In this document: in pieces, positions 39,540-47,399 of the stretch | Layout of the letters: every line of letters starts with the position of its first letter | Position numbering within the stretch: the stretch's first letter is position 1 | Translations under genes and position numbers: made by a program | The notes under the pieces: model-generated | What the model was told of the DNA's origin: nothing | The model's database searches: none | The model's input: the letters and a program-made list of their open reading frames with translations, nothing else | NCBI RefSeq assembly: GCF_900198195.1 | Contig: NZ_LT899436.1 | Span: 3,934,001-3,998,000, forward strand | Direction of reading: 5' to 3' | DNA: 64,000 bases | Source: Tenacibaculum jejuense | Lineage (GTDB): Bacteria > Bacteroidota > Bacteroidia > Flavobacteriales > Flavobacteriaceae

Positions 39540-40331
39540 ATGGGTTGGGATATTAGCTATCATCCTATTTCTGAAGAACAAATTATTGAACGTTATTTTA
39601 ATGTACTTGATGATAAAACTCTAATTACCGAGTTATCTATCAAATACAATATTAAAGAGTTTTACACTAATAAATATGAAGAACTCATAGATATTGCTTT
39701 AGTTACAACCCCTGAAGATGTTTTTGATAAAACTCACGGATATTACATAGCTGCTGTTCAAGGTTTTTTTGAAAAATATTTTTATGTTAGAGGAAGCGCT
39801 ATTTCTTTTCTAGAAGATAAACACTTGTCTAAATACACTAAAAATTGGCAAGACATACTTCCAAAAGAAAAACTTACTAACGAAGTTCATAATCAGATTT
39901 TAGAAAATTATAGTTCTGGAAAGTTTATTCCGCCAGAAAAAGTTATGCAATTGATAGATGATTATGACACTAATGAAGTGTTGCAAAAAGAAATTAATGC
40001 ACTATTCTCGCATGATCGAATTGCTATCTTTTTTAAAGCTTTGTTTTATGCACACGAAAAAGGGCTTGGGCTTTTAGAAGCTACTGAAATTGTAGAACCT
40101 AATCCTATGAATTTAAACAGTTCTGTTTGTTATTCTAACTTGTTCAACTGTGATCCAGAAGGCGCTTTATTATATAGAGATGCTGCTAGGAAACAATTTG
40201 CTGAAATAGAAAAAAAAGAAAATTTAGATTCAGGAACCATTGCTTCCTCTGCAAAATATGAAGTTATTAACTCTGAAGTTTCTAAACAGAAAAAAAAGAA
40301 AAGTATTTGGAAACGGCTATTTAACAAATAG
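39540..40331 (+). CDS. Cytoplasmic protein of unknown function
   Basis: The protein has 263 residues, starts MGWDISYHPISEEQI and ends in a very basic tail (KQKKKKSIWKRLFNK). No signal peptide or membrane segment. Helical, with TTPEDVFDKTHGYYIAAVQGFFEK as a notable segment. Proteins with this start occur in other Bacteroidota as far as I recall, but I cannot assign a function. It is the last gene of the cluster, 56 bp after the SH3 lipoprotein. Confidence 0.6.
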   Translation: MGWDISYHPISEEQIIERYFNVLDDKTLITELSIKYNIKEFYTNKYEELIDIALVTTPEDVFDKTHGYYIAAVQGFFEKYFYVRGSAISFLEDKHLSKYTKNWQDILPKEKLTNEVHNQILENYSSGKFIPPEKVMQLIDDYDTNEVLQKEINALFSHDRIAIFFKALFYAHEKGLGLLEATEIVEPNPMNLNSSVCYSNLFNCDPEGALLYRDAARKQFAEIEKKENLDSGTIASSAKYEVINSEVSKQKKKKSIWKRLFNK

Positions 40332-40436
40332 GCTGTTCTAAAAATTAATCTTAATAATACATTTCAGACGAACTAAATTTCTCTTTCATAGAATTTAATT
40401 ATTTCAAAAAAAACTTAAGTCTTTATGATAATTTAA

Positions 40437-40475
40437 AAAGAGGCTGGATTACTTTTTAATAATCTCAACCTCTTT
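40437..40475 (-). terminator. Intrinsic terminator of the barrel/coiled-coil gene pair
   Basis: On the minus strand AAAGAGG and CCTCTTT enclose a partly paired stem and are followed by TTTAAAT. It lies 28 bp downstream of the barrel-gene stop. In the 171 bp between the convergent genes I see nothing else. Confidence 0.7.
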
Positions 40476-40502
40476 AATTCATCAAAATGAATAACTAAAC
40501 AA

Positions 40503-41285
40503 TTAATTTAATCTGAAACCAATTTTGAATACATAGTTACTAAAGAAAGAAAAAGTATAGTTTTCTGCTTTCCTCCCTAAAGTTCCTGGTCTTGGTTTTT
40601 TACTATTCACCAAATAATTGAATGTTAAAGGTTTTGCATCAAAACCTATAAACAAATCATCTGTTAAATAATAATCTATTCCTGCTATTCCTTGCAATCC
40701 TACACCAAATAGCTCTACATGTCTTATTCCATAATTAATTTGATCTTGACTAATAGTTGGATCAAAAACTGAGCTTCTTGAATAATCAAATGGAACAGAA
40801 ACCCCTACATAAGGTAATAATTTAGGCCTCTTTAAGTCAAAATACCATTGAATACCTGGAGCGACATGAATATCAATATCATCTTCTCCAACAACTGCAC
40901 TATATGCAGGAACTAAAACATCTCCATCTGTATTTACTACGCCAGGAATATTTATTTGTTCAGGAGTATTTCTATACGTAACACCACCTGTTAGTGTTAA
41001 TGCCATTTTATCTTTTATAAAATACTTCCCTTCTAGCCCGACCATATTTACCAGACTATTGTTATTATTATCTAAAGTTCTATAATAAGGAGCTAATCCG
41101 TCTACTTCGTTTACTCCTAAATTCTGTGCTGAACCAGATTCTAAATACGTTCCTCTACCTAACAATAAAGAAACAGTAAGGCTTCCTTTAACTGGCTTAT
41201 AATTATTAGTGTCTTTTTTACTTTGAGCTATAACTGATTGTAAGCATAGCAGCGATACAACTAGTATTAAAACTACTTTTTTCAT
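40503..41285 (-). CDS. Outer-membrane beta-barrel protein
   Basis: The protein has 260 residues if it starts at ATG 41285, where a signal peptide begins (MKKVVLILVVSLLCLQSVIAQ); a longer frame from 41327 would put 14 residues before it. Alternating polar/hydrophobic strands, GRGTYLESG, GIQWYFDLKRPKLLPYVGVS, and a C-terminal aromatic-rich strand ending GFRLN suit a small 8-10-stranded barrel. It follows the coiled-coil lipoprotein gene, so a complex with it is plausible. Confidence 0.8.
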   Translation of the reverse strand: MKKVVLILVVSLLCLQSVIAQSKKDTNNYKPVKGSLTVSLLLGRGTYLESGSAQNLGVNEVDGLAPYYRTLDNNNNSLVNMVGLEGKYFIKDKMALTLTGGVTYRNTPEQINIPGVVNTDGDVLVPAYSAVVGEDDIDIHVAPGIQWYFDLKRPKLLPYVGVSVPFDYSRSSVFDPTISQDQINYGIRHVELFGVGLQGIAGIDYYLTDDLFIGFDAKPLTFNYLVNSKKPRPGTLGRKAENYTFSFFSNYVFKIGFRLN

Positions 41286-41318
41286 AATACAATTCTTTAA
41301 GAAATTAATGTTTTTTAG

Positions 41319-41345
41319 AGTACCCAAGAAATACTCTTGGGTACT
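41319..41345. other. Perfect inverted repeat between the lipoprotein and barrel genes
   Basis: AGTACCCAAGA (41319-41329) and TCTTGGGTACT (41335-41345) form an 11-bp stem with loop AATAC. On the minus strand, where the genes lie, no T-run follows; T-rich sequence follows only on the plus strand. It may therefore be an RNA-stabilising or attenuating hairpin, or a terminator for antisense RNA. Confidence 0.6.
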
Positions 41346-41368
41346 TTTAATTAAGTCTTAAAGACATC

Positions 41369-43426
41369 TTAAGACGCTAATGCTTCTTCCATTAACTTTT
41401 TGAAACTTTCTGCTAATTCTTTACGTTGCTCAATTTCAGCTTCTGTTTTTTCGATTAAAGCTTCTAACTCAGCAATATCAGCTACTCTCTTTTCTTCTAA
41501 GTTTACTTTATCTTGCTTAATATCTTCTAAATCGTTTTTAGCTTTAGCAATATCTTTTTGAAGTTCTAAAACTGCAGTCTCCTGTGCTTTAATTTCATCT
41601 TCTATCTTTTCCATTCTTTCTTCATAATCTGAACCACTATAAGCACTTGCTTCTAACTCTAATTCTAAACCTTCAAAATAAGCGATATCACCCTGTAAGT
41701 CAGCTATAACTTTTTGGTTTAAATTTACTTCTAAACCTAAAGCATCAATCGTATCTAATAAAGCGGTATACTCATTCAGTTTAGTATCATCTACTAATGC
41801 AGCTAAACGAGTTAATTCATTTTCTGCTGTTTTTAAGTTTTGTTTAGCTTCTTCTAAATTCTTTCTAAGGTCTAGAATACTGTTTTCAATAGTTGTAATT
41901 AACTCTAATTGCATAACAACATCATTCGCTAAATCAAAAGCTTTAACTGCTGCATCTCTTTCAGATTTTGCATTCTCTACTTGAGTTGTAATTGTCGTAT
42001 CAAAAGTATCTTGCTTCTCTTTTAACTCAACTAACTCAGCTTCTTTTTCAGATAATTCTGATTTTGCATTACTTAATGCAACTTGTGCATTAACAAATGC
42101 TGATTGTGCTCTGTTAAAAGCTACTTCATTACTTTCAACAGTATCATCTGCTTCGATATTAAAATATCTTCCACTAGTTGGTGTTGGAGTTATAATTGCA
42201 CCTGGAGGAAGATCTGCAGCGCTAAAATAAGCTGGATTTCCGTAAGAAATTGGATTTGAATTAGCATTTAATACTAATCTGTAAGTAACTGCAGAATTAT
42301 CATTATGATTTCCTGCTTTATCATCTGGACCTACATCAGACACTGTTTTTCCAGAAGGATTCGCATCAAAAATTGCTTTCTTAGCATTATAGTCAGCCTC
42401 TAATACAGCTAAATCATTTTCTATAGTTTCAATCGTTTCTTTATTCTGAGTAATTGAAGCTGAAACTGTAGCTATTTCGTTTATTAAAGCACTATAATCT
42501 GCTGCTAAAGTAGCTATTTCATTGTAAGCTTCTTCTTTTTCATCTTTTAACTTCTCTGCATTAGCTCTATTGATTACTGCTTGATTGAATGTGATTGTAA
42601 CTCCACCCGTTAAATCATTTAACTCGTCTTGAGCATCACTTAAATCTGTATTTGCATTCTCTAAAGCAGTTTCATTTGTTTGAATTGTTTTCTTTTCTGC
42701 TTCTACATCTAATTTTGCTTGTTGATAATCTGCAACATTATCTCCAAATTCAGCTAATTCTGTAGTTCTAATTTCAGTGATTCTCGCGTTTCTTTCCTTA
42801 TTCTCAGCCTTTAAGTCATCGATTTGTTTTTGTATAGCAATCACTTGAGCTCCAATAGAAGTTGGCTCTGATAATACTGCTTTTAACTGAGCTAATTTCT
42901 CTTGATCTTTTGTTAATTGATTCTCTAAAGCAGCTATATCAATATTTTTTAATTCGATTGCTTCGTCTTTATCAAAAACACCGTCAATAACAGTAGCTTT
43001 TAACGCAGCTAAATCACGTTTTTGTCCTTCTAAATCTGACTCTAATGAAATTACAGTACCCATTTCAACTAAATACTTTCCTAAGTATTTTTCAGCTTCT
43101 TGAGATTTTGTAGCTTGAACTTCTAGTTTTAATTGTAATAATGCTTTTAAATGTTCTTCTTTAGCCAATTCTAATGCATTTTCTGCATTCAAAATAGCTA
43201 AAGCATTTTGTGCTTCTTGTGCTTCATTTAACAATAATTGGTGAGCTACTTTTGCAGCTTCTAAATCTGCTTCTGCTTGAATTAAGCTCGTTTGCGCCGC
43301 TAAAAATGCAGCTTGATTTTGGTAAATTACTTTTACTTCTTCTGAGATTTCATCATCTACACACGATGTAAAACCAATGGAAGCTAATACTAGCCCTCCT
43401 AAAGCTAATTTTCTAAAATTTTTCAT
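41369..43426 (-). CDS. Long coiled-coil lipoprotein
   Basis: The protein has 685 residues with a lipobox GFTSCVDD (Cys22). About residues 30-345 and 425-685 are heptad-type coiled coil, very rich in Glu/Ala/Lys/Leu. Between them is a small globular insert (about 350-425) with DANPSGKTVSDVGPDD and PAYFSAADLPPGAIITPTPTS. It should be tethered to the outer membrane and reach far into the periplasm or out from the cell. No family recognised. The barrel gene follows it by 84 bp. The Leu/Glu pattern is uninterrupted, so the frame is real. Confidence 0.8.
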   Translation of the reverse strand: MKNFRKLALGGLVLASIGFTSCVDDEISEEVKVIYQNQAAFLAAQTSLIQAEADLEAAKVAHQLLLNEAQEAQNALAILNAENALELAKEEHLKALLQLKLEVQATKSQEAEKYLGKYLVEMGTVISLESDLEGQKRDLAALKATVIDGVFDKDEAIELKNIDIAALENQLTKDQEKLAQLKAVLSEPTSIGAQVIAIQKQIDDLKAENKERNARITEIRTTELAEFGDNVADYQQAKLDVEAEKKTIQTNETALENANTDLSDAQDELNDLTGGVTITFNQAVINRANAEKLKDEKEEAYNEIATLAADYSALINEIATVSASITQNKETIETIENDLAVLEADYNAKKAIFDANPSGKTVSDVGPDDKAGNHNDNSAVTYRLVLNANSNPISYGNPAYFSAADLPPGAIITPTPTSGRYFNIEADDTVESNEVAFNRAQSAFVNAQVALSNAKSELSEKEAELVELKEKQDTFDTTITTQVENAKSERDAAVKAFDLANDVVMQLELITTIENSILDLRKNLEEAKQNLKTAENELTRLAALVDDTKLNEYTALLDTIDALGLEVNLNQKVIADLQGDIAYFEGLELELEASAYSGSDYEERMEKIEDEIKAQETAVLELQKDIAKAKNDLEDIKQDKVNLEEKRVADIAELEALIEKTEAEIEQRKELAESFKKLMEEALAS

Positions 43427-43515
43427 TTCTAGTTATTTAAGTTTTTAGATTTATTGTAAATGAAGAATCATATCTTTTCTTAAACAATTTTTCATTTACT
43501 TTTCATTTTCGAGTG

Positions 43516-43523
43516 CAAACCTA
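43516..43523 (-). promoter_or_regulatory. Candidate -7 box for the coiled-coil lipoprotein
   Basis: On the minus strand TAGGTTTG fits TAnnTTTG, 90 bp upstream of the ATG. No -33 TTG seen at the expected spacing. Confidence 0.45.
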
Positions 43524-43598
43524 AGATGAGAACAGACTGTAGACTATCGTTAATCTATAACCGCTCTAAAAAAAATACTATTCGTAGTAGTCTGAATC

Positions 43599-43606
43599 TA
43601 TATTTG
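43599..43606 (+). promoter_or_regulatory. Candidate -7 box for the Crp/Fnr gene
   Basis: TATATTTG matches TAnnTTTG and lies about 100 bp upstream of the TTG start at 43707, in a 280-bp gene-free space that holds divergent promoters. Confidence 0.45.
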
Positions 43607-43706
43607 TTTTTTTATTTTTATTTATTATGCCTTAAATCGTACTAAGAAGATTCAAATTTTAACTCTTAAAAGGTGATTTTTTTCATCTACAATAAAACAA
43701 CAGACC

Positions 43707-44273
43707 TTGATACTTGAAGAATATTTGAAAAAATTAACTCCGATGCAAGACGAAAAAGCAGCAAAAATTGCTAGTTTTTTTGAAATGGAAACTTTGAATA
43801 AAGGAGATTTAATTATAAGAGAAGGTAAAACAAGTAAGAAATCTTACTTTTTAGAATCTGGAATAATTAGATGTTATATTATAGATTTAAATGGAGAAGA
43901 AGTTACAACACGCTTTTACAGTGCACCTGATTTTTTAAATGATTATTTGTCTTTTTTTAAACAAAAACCAAGTGAAGAAAACTATGAAGTTTTACTAGAT
44001 TGCAAAGCATGGAGTATTAATTTAGAAAACGTTCAATACTGTTTTCATAATATTCCGGAATTTAGAGAGTGGGGAAGAATGTTATTAACTTTGAATTATG
44101 TGAAAATGCATAAACATATGATCTCATTTCACAAACATACAGCACAAGAACGTTATGAGAACTTACTAAAAAACCATCCCGAAATAATTCAAAACATCCC
44201 TTTAAAAATAATAGCTTCTTATTTGGGTATCACTAAATATTCACTGAGTAGAATTCGAAAAAACATCTCCTAA
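43707..44273 (+). CDS. Crp/Fnr-family transcription regulator
   Basis: The protein has 188 residues starting at TTG 43707 (MILEEYLKKLTPMQ); the next ATG (43743) would remove the first part of the domain. An N-terminal cyclic-nucleotide-binding-like beta roll (GDLIIREGKTSKKSYFLESGIIRCY) is followed by a C-terminal helix-turn-helix (IPLKIIASYLGITKYSLSRIRKN). It lacks an Fnr cysteine cluster. The ligand is unknown; many Bacteroidota members of this group have none identified. Confidence 0.85.
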   Translation: MILEEYLKKLTPMQDEKAAKIASFFEMETLNKGDLIIREGKTSKKSYFLESGIIRCYIIDLNGEEVTTRFYSAPDFLNDYLSFFKQKPSEENYEVLLDCKAWSINLENVQYCFHNIPEFREWGRMLLTLNYVKMHKHMISFHKHTAQERYENLLKNHPEIIQNIPLKIIASYLGITKYSLSRIRKNIS

Positions 44274-44326
44274 ATATTATATTTAAGATCATTAAAACTT
44301 GTAATTACTTACAGAAGTAACTCCAT

Positions 44327-44731
44327 TTAGTTCTTAAAATATTTTTCTTTTAAATCTTCTAGCATTTCTTTTGTCAGTGGTTTGTTTCTAAATTCAGAAA
44401 TAAAATCGTTAGAAATTGCTCTTTCTTTATCAATAATATTCAAAGAAGTGGTTAGCATCACCACTACAATTTGTGCTCTTTTATGTTCTGGTAAATCTTC
44501 ATATTTCTTTAAAAACTCCCAACCATCAACCTTAGGCATATTGATATCTAAGAAAACAATATCTGGAATATCGCTTGCGTCTGCAGTTTCTAAAAATTCA
44601 ATTGCTTCCTCTCCATCATATTTAGTGACGATTTTATCACAATAATTATTATCCTTTATAATTAGTTCATGTATAAAATTCGTAGCCTTATCATCATCAA
44701 CAAGTAGAACAGTATTGATTTTGGTGCCCAT
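44327..44731 (-). CDS. Single-domain response regulator
   Basis: The protein has 134 residues and only a receiver domain: LLVDDDKATNF, phospho-acceptor Asp62 in FLDINMP, VVMLTTS and the conserved Lys in FRNKPLTKE. There is no output domain, so it acts by protein contact. It lies 13 bp after the kinase gene and is likely its partner. Such Rcp1-like regulators are usual next to phytochrome-like kinases. Confidence 0.9.
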   Translation of the reverse strand: MGTKINTVLLVDDDKATNFIHELIIKDNNYCDKIVTKYDGEEAIEFLETADASDIPDIVFLDINMPKVDGWEFLKKYEDLPEHKRAQIVVVMLTTSLNIIDKERAISNDFISEFRNKPLTKEMLEDLKEKYFKN

Positions 44732-44744
44732 TATATGTTGTTTA

Positions 44745-46067
44745 TTATACGTTGAATTTAACTATTTCTTTTTTAATAGTAAAATAAAAGTCACTTCCTT
44801 CTCCCTCTTTTGAGTCTACCCATAGTTTTCCGTCATGCATTTCTACTATTTTTTTGCAATGAGATAATCCTATTCCTGTTCCTTCGTAAGCCTCTTTACT
44901 GTGTATTCTTTTGAATATTGAAAAAATTTTTTCTTTATATTCTTCTTTTATCCCAATTCCATTATCACTTACCTTAAATTTCCAATACTGTTGTATATCT
45001 TCTGAAGATATTTTTATTTTGGGTTGATTTTCTGGATCTTGAAACTTTATTGCATTTGAAATCAAATTTTGAAACAATAATCTTAATTCAGATTTATATG
45101 CAGTTATAATGGGTAAAGTATTCCATTCTATAATCGCATTGTTTTTGGAAATCATCGTACTTAAATCTTGTTTTACATTCATTAAAACCTCATTACAATC
45201 TACTTTAGTTATTTTTTTATTTTGTCCTAATACTGAATATTCTAATAAATCTTTTACTAGGTTTCTCATTCTACTTGTTGCAGCGTTTATAAAACCTAAC
45301 ATGGTTTTTCCTTGTTCATCAAAGCTATCATTATATCTATTATCAAACATATCAACCATTGTTGATACTGTTCTCAAAGGTTCTTGAAGATCGTGGGAAG
45401 CTATATATGTAATTTCATTTAACTCTTTATTTTTTTCTTGTATCTTTTCTAATGCATGATTCAATTTCTCATTTTTATCTTTCAAAATTAGACCTGATTT
45501 TTTCAATTCTTTCTCTATTGGCCTATAAATAAAAAATACTTCTAGAATAAGAACTAATAATGCCAATAAGAAAAGTAAGTACTCTATTCTTACTATAAAA
45601 CTTAATTTTGAATCAGAATTCTTTTCAAGAATCTCTACAATTGCATCCATTTCCAAAAGGAATTTATTCTGATTTTGTATAATTGCTTTAAGAGGTATTT
45701 CTGAGTTTCCTGTATGTTTTACCTGTTCTTTAATGAAGTTTATATATAGTTCTACTGCTTTGAGTTTATCACTTAGACTTGCTTCTTCTTTTGATGTTTT
45801 ATCAATATTATCAACTCGAGATTTTAATAGTTCATGAGCACTTTCCCATTGGGTAAGCAGACTTTTCAAATCTTCTTTGGACTTAGCTTCAGAACCAATC
45901 CTATGAAATTCAACAGCAATTCTTTGACTTAACATACGTTGTTTACCAGCTACATTAATGGTGTTTGCATCTGTCTTTTTTTGTTTTAACCAGTATTGTA
46001 TAAAATATTGATTAATTCCTAAGACCAATACTGTAATACATATACCAAGTATATACCTTTTATTCAT
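44745..46067 (-). CDS. Sensor histidine kinase with PilJ-type periplasmic domain
   Basis: The protein has 440 residues. Two membrane helices (about 6-26 and 160-180) enclose a helical domain with INVAGKQRMLSQRIA, the hallmark of PilJ/NarX-like sensors. The cytoplasmic part has a coiled coil, HisKA with His225 in ASHDLQEPLR, and HATPase with NLISNAIKF and DNGIGI. It senses an unknown periplasmic signal and phosphorylates the receiver encoded next to it. Confidence 0.9.
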   Translation of the reverse strand: MNKRYILGICITVLVLGINQYFIQYWLKQKKTDANTINVAGKQRMLSQRIAVEFHRIGSEAKSKEDLKSLLTQWESAHELLKSRVDNIDKTSKEEASLSDKLKAVELYINFIKEQVKHTGNSEIPLKAIIQNQNKFLLEMDAIVEILEKNSDSKLSFIVRIEYLLFLLALLVLILEVFFIYRPIEKELKKSGLILKDKNEKLNHALEKIQEKNKELNEITYIASHDLQEPLRTVSTMVDMFDNRYNDSFDEQGKTMLGFINAATSRMRNLVKDLLEYSVLGQNKKITKVDCNEVLMNVKQDLSTMISKNNAIIEWNTLPIITAYKSELRLLFQNLISNAIKFQDPENQPKIKISSEDIQQYWKFKVSDNGIGIKEEYKEKIFSIFKRIHSKEAYEGTGIGLSHCKKIVEMHDGKLWVDSKEGEGSDFYFTIKKEIVKFNV

Positions 46068-46266
46068 AGCGCATTAAGTTACAAAAATCACTTTACAAAA
46101 ACAGGTTCTATAAATTAATTAATGCTCTTCTTTAATTTAGATATGCTTGTAATTCTTTAAGGAAAAGTTATTAATGTACTGGAGTATTCTAATTTATTTC
46201 AGAAGTTGTCATAAGGCAATTCTTCTTTGAATTAACACAACTTACTTTGTGAAAAAATAAGTTATT

Positions 46267-47001
46267 ATGGATTTATCTATCACTTCAGTTCCCAATTGGT
46301 TATCTATTTTATTCGCAGTTACCTTTTTCTTTATTCCTCCTTTTTTAATAGCTAAAGCGGCTCAATATGCATACAATACATCAGGAGTTTCTAATGGTCA
46401 AAATATTAAAAAAAATATTCTCTATTTCTATTGGTTATATTTCACTGCTGTGGGTATTATTTCTCTGTTGGGTGTTTTTTCTGTGAATACTTTACCTCCC
46501 AGAATAATTATTATAACAGTCGTTCCTCTGTTTCTTTTTTACCTTTTATACCTTCCACGAAAAAACTGGTTTAAAACTATTATACAGCATATACAACTTG
46601 AACAATTAATTTACATTCATGTATTTAGATTTGTAGGTATTTTCTTTTTCTTGGTGAATTATTATGGAGCTTTACCTGATTTTTTCTCTATTATTGGTGG
46701 AACTGGTGATATGCTTACTGCTATTTTAGTTTTTCCTGTAATTTATGCACTTAAACGAAAATATAACTTTTCCAAAATACTAGTTTGGATCTGGAATATT
46801 ATTGGTCTTCTAGATATAATTTCTGTTTTAATTACAGCGATATCTGTAACTAAATATGCAATAGTAAATGATAAAGCTGGTGTAATAGAATTTGGTACAT
46901 TTCCGTTTAGTTGGATTCCTGCTTTTGCTCCAGCTACTATTATTTTCTTACATGTTTTAATTTTCAAGAAGCTCATTGAAAAACAAAAAACTCAGGAGTA
47001 A
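46267..47001 (+). CDS. Multi-spanning membrane protein of unknown function
   Basis: The protein has 244 residues with about seven membrane helices. LEQLIYIHVFRFVGIFFFLVN near residue 125 (in two halves) and GGTGDMLTAILVFPVIYAL are the most distinctive parts. I recognise no family. It is monocistronic, and its stop codon lies inside a terminator hairpin. Confidence 0.7.
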   Translation: MDLSITSVPNWLSILFAVTFFFIPPFLIAKAAQYAYNTSGVSNGQNIKKNILYFYWLYFTAVGIISLLGVFSVNTLPPRIIIITVVPLFLFYLLYLPRKNWFKTIIQHIQLEQLIYIHVFRFVGIFFFLVNYYGALPDFFSIIGGTGDMLTAILVFPVIYALKRKYNFSKILVWIWNIIGLLDIISVLITAISVTKYAIVNDKAGVIEFGTFPFSWIPAFAPATIIFLHVLIFKKLIEKQKTQE

Positions 47002-47014
47002 TTCCTGAGTTTTT
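46986..47014. terminator. Bidirectional terminator overlapping the gene end
   Basis: A 12-bp stem, AAAAACTCAGGA (46986-46997) and TCCTGAGTTTTT (47003-47014), contains the stop codon of the plus-strand gene in its loop and lies 4 bp from the end of the minus-strand HMA gene. Confidence 0.88.
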
Positions 47015-47017
47015 ATT

Positions 47018-47386
47018 CTAATTTTTCTTATGATTCTTTACAACTTCTTCGTCTCGATATCGACAACAAGCATCTAATTTTTCATAATCTTCTTGAGTTG
47101 CTTTAATCTCTTTAGTATCATGACCTACTTTAGCTACATTTTGACAAACTATTTTTTTATCTGTTTTTCGTTCATCTATAATAACCATTAGTTGATGTGT
47201 TTCTAAATTCCAATTTGCATACTTTACTCCTTTGGTATTTAGTGCTGCTTTCTCAATACGAACTTTACATTCCATACATACACCATCTACTTTAAAAGCT
47301 AACTTTGCGTTTCTTTTCTTTTTTTGTTGCCCAAAACTACTTACTGTAATGAATATTAGACATAATAATGTGATAATTTTCTTCAT
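47018..47386 (-). CDS. Exported heavy-metal-associated (HMA) protein
   Basis: The protein has 122 residues with a signal peptide (ending SSFGQ). An HMA fold follows with the metal motif CMEC (Cys37, Cys40), close to the GMTCxxC pattern, and a second cysteine pair near the C-terminus in DACCRY (Cys107, Cys108). It should bind a soft metal, probably Cu(I), in the periplasm. It is the last gene after the TonB receptor, 13 bp away. Confidence 0.88.
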   Translation of the reverse strand: MKKIITLLCLIFITVSSFGQQKKKRNAKLAFKVDGVCMECKVRIEKAALNTKGVKYANWNLETHQLMVIIDERKTDKKIVCQNVAKVGHDTKEIKATQEDYEKLDACCRYRDEEVVKNHKKN

Positions 47387-47399
47387 GATATTTTAATTT

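Noticed and set aside
35459-40331. A mobile element after groEL
   Set aside because: No integrase, transposase, inverted ends or target duplication could be seen.
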